Source: Gammaproteobacteria bacterium (GTDB taxonomy: Bacteria > Pseudomonadota > Gammaproteobacteria > Steroidobacterales > Steroidobacteraceae). From it: a stretch of DNA of 50,263 nt. Location: NCBI GenBank assembly GCA_003134045.1, contig PLAH01000115.1:295-50557 (forward strand), read 5' to 3'. Of this stretch, positions 32,910-40,719 are shown piece after piece (the first letter of the stretch is position 1; each line of letters opens with the position of its first letter). The translations under genes and the position numbers were made by a program. The notes beneath the pieces were generated by a model. The model saw only the letters and a list, made by a program, of their open reading frames with translations. It did not search any database and was not told where the DNA came from.

Positions 32910-34284
32910 GCTCATGCTCGAGCACTGCGTGCAGCGTATCGAAGGACCGCTGCTCTTTCTCGAACGCAAGGCCCATGTCGGGCTCAACGCCCGCGTCGAA
33001 ATACTGGGACAGGACGGCCGCAGTCGCATCGGCCGCGTGGCCGCCGTGGACGACCGAACTTTGGTCATCGAGGTGTTGGAATCGACGCTCGGCCTCGGCG
33101 TGCGCGACACGCGCATCCGTGTCTGGGACGAGCCGCTGCTGTTCGGTGTCGGTCCGGGAATGCTCGGCCGAACGTACGACAGCATAGGACAGACCACGGA
33201 CGGCGGCGCCCCCATCGCCGCGGTTCGGCGCATGCGCATCGACGGCCTTGCCATCGATCCGGCGGTCCGCGCCTTGCCGCGCGACTTCATCGAAACCGGC
33301 GTTTCGGCCATCGATCTGATGAATAGCCTGGTACGGGGCCAGAAATTGCCGCTGTTTTCCGGCGCCGGTTTGCCGCACGATCGGCTGGCGACGCAGATCG
33401 TGCTGCAGTCGAGATTGCGGCAGGCGGAGGATTCATTCGCGGTGGTGTTCGTCGGAATGGGCATCTCGCACGACACCGCGGAGACCTTCCGCGACGCCAT
33501 GGCATCGAGCGGCGCACTCGAGCACACCGCCATATTCCTCAATCTTGCCGACGAGCCGTCCGCGCAACGCCTGCTCACGCCGCGTTACGCGCTGACCGCC
33601 GCGGAATACCTGGCCTTCGTCGAAGGGCGGCACGTTCTCGTCGTCATGACCGACATGACGAACTACTGCGAGGCGCTGCGCGAGGTGTCGGCCGCCCACG
33701 GCGAGTTGCCCAGCCGCAAGGGTTATCCTGGATACATGTACTCCGATCTCGCGAGCCTGTACGAACGCGCCGGCTGCATCCGCGGCTTGCCGGGCACGCT
33801 CACACAGCTGCCCATTCTCACCATGCCCGCGGACGACATCAGTCACCCCATCGCGGATCTGACCGGGTACATCACCGAGGGTCAGATCGTGCTCGATCGC
33901 GAGCTCGATCGGCGCGGAATCTATCCGCCGGTGCGTCTGCTGCCGAGCCTGTCGCGGCTCATGAATGCCGGCACCGGCGCGGGATTCACGCACGCCGACC
34001 ACCCGGCGCTCGCCAACCAGCTCTTTGCCTGTTATGCGCGGGCCGCGCATGTGCGCGTGCTCGCGAGCGTGATGGGCGAGGAGAGCCTGCCCGAGGTCGA
34101 TCGCCGCTTTCTCGTCTTTGGGCGCGAACTCGAGGAGCGATTGCTCAATCAACAGGACCGGCGCACGCTCGAGGAAAGCATGGAGGTGGGCTGGGCGCTG
34201 CTGCGCGGCTTGCCGTCCGCGGAACTCACGCGGTTGTCGAAACAGCAGATCGCGAGCTACCTCACCGAAGCGCCGCATGCCTGA
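32899..34284 (+). CDS. ntpB: V/A-type ATPase regulatory subunit B
   Basis: The 461-aa non-catalytic nucleotide-binding subunit shows LPLFSGAGLPHDRLATQI in place of a Walker A, VVFVGMGISHDTAETF, MTDMTNYCEALREVSAAHGE and KGYPGYMYSDLASLYERAG. ATG 32899 gives an 11-bp overlap with subunit A; ATG 32914 (MLEHC) is an alternative. It forms the A3B3 head with subunit A. Confidence 0.96.
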   Translation: MRAELMLEHCVQRIEGPLLFLERKAHVGLNARVEILGQDGRSRIGRVAAVDDRTLVIEVLESTLGLGVRDTRIRVWDEPLLFGVGPGMLGRTYDSIGQTTDGGAPIAAVRRMRIDGLAIDPAVRALPRDFIETGVSAIDLMNSLVRGQKLPLFSGAGLPHDRLATQIVLQSRLRQAEDSFAVVFVGMGISHDTAETFRDAMASSGALEHTAIFLNLADEPSAQRLLTPRYALTAAEYLAFVEGRHVLVVMTDMTNYCEALREVSAAHGELPSRKGYPGYMYSDLASLYERAGCIRGLPGTLTQLPILTMPADDISHPIADLTGYITEGQIVLDRELDRRGIYPPVRLLPSLSRLMNAGTGAGFTHADHPALANQLFACYARAAHVRVLASVMGEESLPEVDRRFLVFGRELEERLLNQQDRRTLEESMEVGWALLRGLPSAELTRLSKQQIASYLTEAPHA

Positions 34285-34891
34285 GGCAGGACGTGAGATC
34301 ACGGCCACGCGCATCGCGCTGCTCGAGCTCAAGGATGAGCAGCGGTTGGTGCAGGAAGGCTATTCGCTGCTCGATGAGAAGCGCATCCTGCTGGCGCATG
34401 AAATCCGGCGCCAACTCGCGCTGCTCGATGCCTTGCGGCGGGAATGCACCGCGCTCGAGAACGACGCGCGTGCCCGCACGCTGTCTGCGGTAGGCCGCCA
34501 TGGGCTCGATGAGCTCGCCGTGTATCCGCCGCTATCGCTGGCCGAGGATCGTCTAGGCATACGCCGCTCGCGCCTGCTGGGGCTGGAGTTGCTCGCGGTG
34601 CACGTGGAGGTCTCTGCGCCGTTGCCGACTCGTGAACAGCCGGTCAATCCGACGCCGGAGGCTCGTGCCTGCGCCAAGGCGCACCGAAACTGGGCGCTGC
34701 GGGCGGTGGAACTGGCGGCCTGCGGCGTAAACTTGCGCCGCCTCGTGCAAGACTATGTACGCACCGAGCGAAGAGCGAAGGCCATCGAGAATGTATTGAT
34801 GCCCGAGATCGAATCGAGTTTGAAGCTCATCGATGAGCAACTCGAGAGCATCGATCAGGAGGAGATCGCGCGCCTGCATTGGCGCCGCTGA
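34277..34891 (+). CDS. ntpD: V/A-type ATPase subunit D (central rotor shaft)
   Basis: The 204-aa protein has long N- and C-terminal helices with a short middle domain. EITATRIALLELKDEQRLVQEGYSLLDEKR at the start and RTERRAKAIENVLMPEI near the end are subunit D signatures. ATG 34277 overlaps subunit B by 8 bp; the longer upstream frame is Arg/Cys-rich shadow. It is the last gene of the ATPase operon. Confidence 0.93.
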   Translation: MPEAGREITATRIALLELKDEQRLVQEGYSLLDEKRILLAHEIRRQLALLDALRRECTALENDARARTLSAVGRHGLDELAVYPPLSLAEDRLGIRRSRLLGLELLAVHVEVSAPLPTREQPVNPTPEARACAKAHRNWALRAVELAACGVNLRRLVQDYVRTERRAKAIENVLMPEIESSLKLIDEQLESIDQEEIARLHWRR

Positions 34892-34949
34892 GAAACCGAC
34901 GCAGCCGGAAGTGTCGCCGCCTCGATCCAGTGCAAGAGGAGTCCATAGC

Positions 34950-35480
34950 ATGAGAGATCTGCCGTTGTCCAAAGTGTATCGGTTGCTCGAACCGGGTCCC
35001 GTGGTCCTGCTGACGACTGCCCATCGAGGCCGGGCAAACGTGATGACGATGTCCTGGCATATGATGGTGGAGTTCGAACCACCGCTGGTCGCCTGCGTGG
35101 TGAGCGATGGCGCTTTCAGCTTTACCGCACTGCGGGCGACCAAGGAGTGCGTGATAGCGATTCCCGCGGTGGAGCTGGCGCCTACAGTGGTGGCGATCGG
35201 CAATTGCTCGGGCCGTAACGTACGGAAGTTTGAGCGATTCGGGTTGACGCCGGTGGCTGCCGAGCATGTGACCCCGCCGCTGATTGCCGAGTGCTTTGCC
35301 AATCTGGAATGCAAGGTGATCGACACGCGTCTCGTGAACAAGTATGACCTATTCATCCTGCAAGTGCTCAAAGCCTGGCGCACTTCACCACGGGTGCCGG
35401 TCAAGACCATCCACCATCAGGGATACGGGAAGTTTGCGGTGGATGGAGAGGTGATTACTCTGAAATCGAAGATGCGGTGA
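34950..35480 (+). CDS. Flavin reductase-like FMN-binding protein
   Basis: The 176-aa split-barrel flavoprotein has PLSKVYRLLEPGPVVLLTT, NVMTMSWHMMVEFEPPLVACVVS and TKECVIAIPAVELA, matching the flavin-reductase domain family. Such proteins bind FMN and reduce flavins or act as simple flavin carriers. AAGAGGAG precedes ATG 34950, 58 bp after the ATPase operon. It ends nine bases before a convergent small gene. Confidence 0.85.
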   Translation: MRDLPLSKVYRLLEPGPVVLLTTAHRGRANVMTMSWHMMVEFEPPLVACVVSDGAFSFTALRATKECVIAIPAVELAPTVVAIGNCSGRNVRKFERFGLTPVAAEHVTPPLIAECFANLECKVIDTRLVNKYDLFILQVLKAWRTSPRVPVKTIHHQGYGKFAVDGEVITLKSKMR

Positions 35481-35489
35481 TCGGAGCCA

Positions 35490-35624
35490 TTACGCTTCGT
35501 TTTTGAATACTGCCGGTGCCTCATGGGTACTTCGTGTCAAAAGGTCCAGCAGCACGCTGAGCATACCCAGCGCCAGTAGAAGGCCGAAGCCCACAGTCGC
35601 CGCGATCCAGATGAGAACGTGCAT
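35490..35624 (-). CDS. 44-aa single-helix membrane peptide after pduL
   Basis: The sequence is a short N-terminus, one clear hydrophobic helix (LIWIAATVGFGLLLALGMLS), then a polar tail ending KNEA. It begins 14 bp after the pduL stop on the same strand, so it is probably translated from that transcript. The ribosome site is weak. No family was recognised; small peptides of this shape often bind to membrane complexes. Confidence 0.55.
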   Translation of the reverse strand: MHVLIWIAATVGFGLLLALGMLSVLLDLLTRSTHEAPAVFKNEA

Positions 35625-35638
35625 ACGCAACCCGATAC

Positions 35639-36274
35639 CTAGCCATTCGGCCTTTGAGTGCTCTGACCACCCAGAAGTACGTAGTCGCCGGAACTCAAGC
35701 CTGCCGCTCTGCCATCATCGGCGTCGAGGTGGAGTTCAAGCCGATAGTCGGCGGATACCCGCACGAGGACGTCGCGAAATAGGATTCGTCGGGTGGGGCC
35801 TTCCGTGAACACGTCGATGCGATCCTGGTCTTTGAGCCCGAGGCGGTCCGCATCGAAAGGACCCATATGGACATGGCGCAACGCGCAAATGACGCCTCGT
35901 TCGAGCTTTACGCGGGTTCGGGGTCCCTCGATGAATATGCCGGGCGTCCCTTCGAGATCGCCGGACTTGCGTTCCGGCGCGTCGATACCCAATGTCAGTG
36001 CGTCGTTCCGCGACAGTTCCACTTGGTTGACGGCGCGCGGCGGCCCGATGATCCGGACATTCGATAAGCGGCCGTGTGGACCAATCAAGGTCACCGATTC
36101 CTTTGCAGCGTACTGGGTTGGCTGCAGCAGGCGGGAGCGCTCATGCAGCCGGTACATATCGGAAAACAGCTCTTCGATGACGGCCGGGGTGAGATGCACA
36201 TGCGCCGTGCTGATGGCCACCGGCACGTGGATATCGGTAGCGTCCATCGGGGATTGATGTCCGGAATCGCTCAT
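35639..36274 (-). CDS. pduL: PduL-type phosphate acyltransferase
   Basis: The 211-aa enzyme interconverts acyl-CoA plus phosphate and acyl-phosphate plus CoA. The zinc-binding histidines typical of PduL are present: STAHVHL, ALRHVHMGPFDA and LELHLDADD. There is no encapsulation peptide or microcompartment gene nearby, so it probably serves acetate or propionate metabolism in the cytoplasm (acetyl-phosphate to ATP when respiration is limited). Its ATG overlaps the stop of a 12-codon fragment of a universal stress gene (ATGA). Confidence 0.9.
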   Translation of the reverse strand: MSDSGHQSPMDATDIHVPVAISTAHVHLTPAVIEELFSDMYRLHERSRLLQPTQYAAKESVTLIGPHGRLSNVRIIGPPRAVNQVELSRNDALTLGIDAPERKSGDLEGTPGIFIEGPRTRVKLERGVICALRHVHMGPFDADRLGLKDQDRIDVFTEGPTRRILFRDVLVRVSADYRLELHLDADDGRAAGLSSGDYVLLGGQSTQRPNG

Positions 36275-36309
36275 CGGCCACCAGCCGGGACGAAAATGGT
36301 TTTGATCAT
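36271..36309 (-). pseudogene. 12-codon head of a universal stress protein gene before pduL
   Basis: ATG 36309 opens MIKTIFVPAGGR and stops. The full-length USP at 47975 begins MIKTIFVPTSG, and the DNA matches closely from CCGACATG through ATTTTCGTCCC. This is a fragment of a USP gene start left in front of pduL. Its TGA overlaps the pduL ATG, so it may still serve as a translated leader. Confidence 0.65.
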
Positions 36310-36330
36310 GTCGGTCTCACGGTCGAGGGA

Positions 36331-37362
36331 TCAGGATTGCGCGGCCATCGCTTTTAGAATCGCGCGGCGCACCAGGGCCGCAAACAGCGGCAATTTGTAC
36401 GCGTTCTTGGCAAGGGGCGTGGCGTCCTTCAGGGCCGCAGCGGCCGCTTGCTCAGCGATATTCCCGTCGATGCGCTTGCCCGCCAGCGCCGCCTCGGCCC
36501 CCTTGGCGCGGTGAGGCACGGGAGCCGCCGCGCCGAGAACGACCACGGCGCGCTTGCAGCGTCCCTCGGGATCGAGATCCAGAGTGACCGCGACATCGGC
36601 GAGCGGCCAATCAAAGGAGTCTCTTTCGCCTTGCTTCAAGTGCGCCGTGTGCATACCGGCCCGCGGCGGCAGGAGAATGGCCGTCAGAATCTCGTGCGGC
36701 TTCAAATCGTTTTCACGCTCGATGTCCTGGTCCGGCGAGACGAAGAAGTCCTCGAGCAGCACGCGGCGCACCGCACCGGCGTCGTTGGTGAGAGTCACCG
36801 CGGCGCCCAATGCCACCAGCACGGTGGCGGCGGTTGAGGGATGGACGATCGCGCAATACGTGTTGCCGAAAATCGCGTGGTATTGATTCTCGCCCAGTAT
36901 TGCAAAGCAGTGATCGCCCCCCTTGCGCAAGCAGCGATGTTCCACCGACCGGAAATACCAGCAGCGCGGCCGCTGCAGCAGGTTGCCTCCGAGGGTCGCG
37001 ACATTGCGGACCTGCGGGCTCGCCGAGCTGCCCACGGCGTCGCTCAGGGCGGGATACTGATGTCGAACCATGGGGTGGAGGGCAAGGTGGGCGAGGGTGA
37101 CCATCGATCCGATTCGTAGCCCGCCGCCCGGCTCCTCGACGATGGCACCGAGGCCCGGGATCTCTTTCAGGCTCACCACCGTTGCCGGCGCCAGCAAGTC
37201 TTCCTTCAGCAGGTCGAGCAAATCGATGCCCCCGGCCTTCACGACAGAAGCCCCATCCCGCACGGCATCCGGAGATGCCGACATGGCGTCGGCCACGGTG
37301 CTAGCCGCCGCCGCGGTTGCTTCCGAGACGGTCCTTGCGGTCGCCCAGGCGAAACGATTCAT
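36331..37362 (-). CDS. paoB: FAD and [4Fe-4S] subunit of a periplasmic aldehyde oxidoreductase (PaoB-like)
   Basis: The 343-aa protein is the middle-sized subunit of a molybdenum hydroxylase. FAD motifs are LRIGSMVTLAHLA and NVATLGGNLLQ. A cysteine-bearing insertion (RCWYF, HRCLRKGGDHCFA, NTYCAIVHPS) matches the extra [4Fe-4S] site of E. coli PaoB. It passes electrons between the 2Fe-2S subunit and FAD. The gene follows the large subunit with an ATGA overlap, whereas in E. coli the order is A-B-C. Confidence 0.9.
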   Translation of the reverse strand: MNRFAWATARTVSEATAAAASTVADAMSASPDAVRDGASVVKAGGIDLLDLLKEDLLAPATVVSLKEIPGLGAIVEEPGGGLRIGSMVTLAHLALHPMVRHQYPALSDAVGSSASPQVRNVATLGGNLLQRPRCWYFRSVEHRCLRKGGDHCFAILGENQYHAIFGNTYCAIVHPSTAATVLVALGAAVTLTNDAGAVRRVLLEDFFVSPDQDIERENDLKPHEILTAILLPPRAGMHTAHLKQGERDSFDWPLADVAVTLDLDPEGRCKRAVVVLGAAAPVPHRAKGAEAALAGKRIDGNIAEQAAAAALKDATPLAKNAYKLPLFAALVRRAILKAMAAQS

Positions 37363-39707
37363 AACCCACTGCTCCTCGAAGGAATTTTATCGAGAGCCGC
37401 AAGTACCCGCGCCGGTGTCATGGGTAAGTTCCTCAGGCGCACGCCGATCGCATTGTAAACGGCGTTGCCGATGGCGGGCGCGGTGGCAATATTGGCGGGC
37501 TCGGCGATGCCATAGGCATCGGTGGCGCTTTGGCCCTGATAGTTCTCCAGGACCACGACATCGATCGCCGGCGTCTCGCGGGAACCCAGCACTTTGTATT
37601 GCTCGAGGTTCGGATTCACCATGCGGCCGGTGTGTTGATCGAGGATTCGATTCTCGAACAGGGCATAGGAGATCCCCATGAGGACGCCGCCTTGCACCTG
37701 GCTCTCGATGTGCAATGGGTTCATCGGTCGGCCGCAATCGTGAACGGCCACTACACGTTCGACCCGAATGACGCCCGTCTCGGTGTCGACGGCCACCTCG
37801 GCAAACTGTACCCCGCCCAGATCCTCGAGTGCCACGGCGGAATCGCCCACGCGTCGGCGGAACCCCGCATAATCGTCGCTGCGCCCGGCGACTTCACTGA
37901 CACGGTCCGTGCGCAGCAGTGCGGCCGCTTCATTGAAGCCCATCCCGCGGTCCGGCTGGCCGCGGACCGCAATCCGTCCGCCGCTCGCAATCAGCTCTCC
38001 GGCGGTCGCATTCAATCTGGGCGCCGCATCGCGGAACAGTGATTGCAATACCCGCCACGCCGCGGTGCGCGCGGGCGGCGTGATCGAGGCGGTCGTGCGG
38101 CTGCCGTGAGAGGGCGGTCCGGCGGGAAATTCGGTATCGCCGATGCGTACGATGATCGCCTCGGGCCGAAGCCCGAAGACCTCCGCGACTACCTGAGCCA
38201 GCACCGTGGTGATTCCGGTGCCGATGTCTTGCACGCTCGACAGTACTTCTACCGAACCGTCGCGCATCAAGCGCACTTCGCACGAAGAATTGATCTGCAC
38301 GTTGGCGCTCCACAGCGACTGCGCCATGCCGAGGCCACGTTTTACCGGGCCGGAACCGACGCCGGGCGCATGCCGCCGCTGCCAGCCGATCCGCTCTGCG
38401 CCGATGCGCCGCTCCTCCCGTCGCTGGGGGCTGGGATCGATCCGGTCGCGCAGCGCCAGCGGGTCGATGGCCAGACGCACCGCCAGCTCGTCGATCGCTT
38501 GCTCCAGCCCCCAGGCGCCCGGCGTATTTCCCGGCCCGCGCATGGCGCAGCCCGGTCCGGCATTGATGAACACATCATGCTGCGCGCTTTCGACATTGGG
38601 ACAGGTGTACAGCGCCTGCGCCACATTGCCGACCCCCGCGCCCAAGCCGATTCCGGCGGTGCCGAAACTGACCAGCGAGATCGCGGTCAACGACCCGTCG
38701 CGCCGCGCGCCGACGCGCAAATGCTCCCATGTTTCCGGGCGGTTGCCTGAATCCATCTGCTCTTCCCGGCGATCGAGGACGATGCGCACCGGCGCCTGCG
38801 CTTGACGGGACAGGCCGACGGCAATGCGGCCGTAATTACCGAGCATCGACTTGGAGCCAAATCCGCCGCCCATGCCGTCGACGATCACGCGCACGCGGTG
38901 CAGCGGCAAGCCAAAGGCCTGCGCCAGCTCATGGCGCACGCCGGCGGTGAACTGGGTGGACAGGTACACGGTCAAGCCATCGCCTCGCCAATCGGCGACG
39001 ACGGAGTGCGGTTCCATGCAGCAATGCGTCTGCACCTCGGTCCGATATTCGCCCTCGACGACCACATCAGCCAACGTGAAGCCTTGCGCCACATCGCCCC
39101 GGCTGTCGGTGGCCGGTCCGGTCACATTGCCATTGACCGGCAAACCCGCCACGGTGGGAATCTCCGAGGCCTCAGCTGCAGGTCCCGCGGCGCTGCCATA
39201 GACCAGCGGGGCGCCCGCGGCGCGCGCCTGGTCCAGGTCCACAACAAAGGGCAGCGGCTCGTAATCGACGCGGATCAGAGCCGATGCCTCTTCGGCGGCG
39301 GCCTGGGAAACCGCGGCGATGGCGGCCACCGGCGCCCCGACATAGCGCACGACGGCGGCGGGTTCATCCGGCCGCGCAATCACCATGACGGCGATTACGC
39401 CGGGGCGACGAGCCGCGGCCGCCGTATCGATGGCGCGGATTCGCGCATGCGGCAGCGTCGAACGCAGGATTCGGCCATGCAACATGCCTGGGAGGCTCAC
39501 GTCCACGGTATAACGGATCGCCCCGGTGACCTTGGCGCGGCCATCATGTCTCGGTATCGATTTACCGATGACGGCAAGCTCGGAATTCGGAGCCAGTGGC
39601 GGCGGTTCGTCGAGGGGAACTTGCCGTTCCACCTCGCCCAGGCCGACGCTGCCGATACCGAATGGAAATCGTTCGCTGCGGGTGGTGCCTTCGGTCGCCA
39701 TGGTCAT
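37359..39707 (-). CDS. paoC: Molybdenum-binding large subunit of aldehyde oxidoreductase (PaoC-like)
   Basis: The 782-aa member of the xanthine oxidase family has the molybdopterin-binding segments MGGGFGSK, GCAMRGPGNTPG and VQDIGTGITTVLAQ, and the catalytic Glu at about 736 in YGIAEPANIA. It oxidises aldehydes to acids in the periplasm, using the cytosine-dinucleotide cofactor in known PaoC enzymes. ATG 39707 (MTMATEG) is chosen because it overlaps the paoA stop; the frame extends upstream without homology. No dedicated maturation gene (paoD) is seen nearby. Confidence 0.92.
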   Translation of the reverse strand: MTMATEGTTRSERFPFGIGSVGLGEVERQVPLDEPPPLAPNSELAVIGKSIPRHDGRAKVTGAIRYTVDVSLPGMLHGRILRSTLPHARIRAIDTAAAARRPGVIAVMVIARPDEPAAVVRYVGAPVAAIAAVSQAAAEEASALIRVDYEPLPFVVDLDQARAAGAPLVYGSAAGPAAEASEIPTVAGLPVNGNVTGPATDSRGDVAQGFTLADVVVEGEYRTEVQTHCCMEPHSVVADWRGDGLTVYLSTQFTAGVRHELAQAFGLPLHRVRVIVDGMGGGFGSKSMLGNYGRIAVGLSRQAQAPVRIVLDRREEQMDSGNRPETWEHLRVGARRDGSLTAISLVSFGTAGIGLGAGVGNVAQALYTCPNVESAQHDVFINAGPGCAMRGPGNTPGAWGLEQAIDELAVRLAIDPLALRDRIDPSPQRREERRIGAERIGWQRRHAPGVGSGPVKRGLGMAQSLWSANVQINSSCEVRLMRDGSVEVLSSVQDIGTGITTVLAQVVAEVFGLRPEAIIVRIGDTEFPAGPPSHGSRTTASITPPARTAAWRVLQSLFRDAAPRLNATAGELIASGGRIAVRGQPDRGMGFNEAAALLRTDRVSEVAGRSDDYAGFRRRVGDSAVALEDLGGVQFAEVAVDTETGVIRVERVVAVHDCGRPMNPLHIESQVQGGVLMGISYALFENRILDQHTGRMVNPNLEQYKVLGSRETPAIDVVVLENYQGQSATDAYGIAEPANIATAPAIGNAVYNAIGVRLRNLPMTPARVLAALDKIPSRSSGL

Positions 39708-40366
39708 GCCTTGCGAGGTGCGGCGGCCGCGAGCGTCGCGGCGATCACATGCGGATAGGTGCCGCAGCGGCACAGGTGACCGCTGATGGCGGCCCGGACA
39801 TCCGCGGCGCTCGGATGGGGCAGCCGCTCCAAGAGTGCGGCGCAGCTCATCACCATTCCGGGCGTGCAGAAGCCGCACTGCACGGCGTCATGCTCGATGA
39901 AAGCGGCCTGCACCGGATGAAGCTGGCCATCCTTCGCCAGACCCTCGATCGTGGTCACGCTGCGTGCGCCGACATCGATGGCCAACAACATGCATGAGGA
40001 CACCGTGGCCCCATCGAGCCACACCGTGCAAGCCGAACAGGCGCCGCGATTGCAAGCAATCTTGGTGCCCGTCAGGTTCAAGGGACCGCGCAGGGCCTCC
40101 GCCAGCGTCGTCCGCGGTTCGACCTGCAACGCGCGAGTGACGCCGTTGATCTCGAGCGCAATCGGAACCATCCCCGGACCCATCACTGGAGGCCCGCTCA
40201 CTGCCTCCGCTTGCGCCCGCTCAACGATGACGGCCGCAGCGCCGAGCACCGTTGCTCCCGCCGTGACGAGCGCGGAACCTTGCAGGAACGAGCGACGCGA
40301 TAATCCCGTTGCCGCCGGCCGGTCTTCGTCGTCAATGTCGCGACGAATGTCCGCGTCGGTTCTCAT
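39704..40366 (-). CDS. paoA: 2Fe-2S subunit of aldehyde oxidoreductase, Tat-exported (PaoA-like), with BON-gene head
   Basis: The 220-aa protein binds two [2Fe-2S] clusters: CNRGACSACTVWLDG...SSC and QCGFCTPGM...HLCRCG. A Tat signal (LSRRSFLQGSALVTAG, about residues 22-37) exports the complex. The first ten residues MRTDADIRRD are identical to the start of the BON-domain protein at 48637 and are followed by an acidic linker. These residues are foreign to the family and come with the BON leader DNA, so the gene was grafted onto that start. ATG 40366 has GGAG before it. Confidence 0.92.
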   Translation of the reverse strand: MRTDADIRRDIDDEDRPAATGLSRRSFLQGSALVTAGATVLGAAAVIVERAQAEAVSGPPVMGPGMVPIALEINGVTRALQVEPRTTLAEALRGPLNLTGTKIACNRGACSACTVWLDGATVSSCMLLAIDVGARSVTTIEGLAKDGQLHPVQAAFIEHDAVQCGFCTPGMVMSCAALLERLPHPSAADVRAAISGHLCRCGTYPHVIAATLAAAAPRKA

Positions 40367-40400
40367 ATGATCTCCTTCGATTAACTCCGCTTTCCGCGTT
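40337..40400 (-). repeat. Leader and first codons shared with the BON gene at 48609-48673
   Basis: About 64 bp around the paoA start (5' untranslated part, ribosome site, ATG and ten codons) match the corresponding part of the BON gene at most positions, including unbroken words of 11-12 bases (CTCCTTCGATTA and TCGGTTCTCAT on the plus strand). The match ends inside paoA after codon ten. Confidence 0.75.
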
Positions 40401-40719
40401 CGCGACAACCGTCACCGCCGGGCGGCGTGCCCCGCAGGCGACACCGCCTTTCAGGATCGGCGTGCCTTCGGGTCGGTGCAGATCGCGAAGGGAAACAGTG
40501 ACGCGACGGCTGCGCGGGCGCAATTCGCGAATTCACGTATGATCCTGCTTGATCCTCTTAGCGCCAACGCATCGACTGCTGCAACGGTCGACCGGTCCGC
40601 CGTGATGCGGCATTACGGGGATTCCGCGCATTCCAGGGGTTGGCCGCGATGCCGCCGCCGCCGGATGTGCTTAGACTACGATCGTGAGCGTCTACTTCGC
40701 TTATTGAGTCATCTCGAGT
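40401..40719. other. Gene-free region between paoA and the CHAD gene
   Basis: Apart from the 45-bp block described separately, I see no convincing gene in these 319 bases. The open frame starting at 40476 on the plus strand is Arg-rich, runs into the CHAD gene in another frame and has no homology I recognise. Promoters for both divergent genes must lie here. Confidence 0.6.
40518..40562 (-). promoter_or_regulatory. 45-bp promoter block shared with the BON-USP operon
   Basis: This block aligns without gaps to 48725-48769, 36 of 45 bases identical, including the unbroken word GATCCTCTTAGC at one end. It lies about 150-195 bp before paoA. Its conservation between two otherwise different spacers points to a promoter or activator site driving both operons. 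It contains the palindrome AATTCGCGAATT. Confidence 0.55.
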
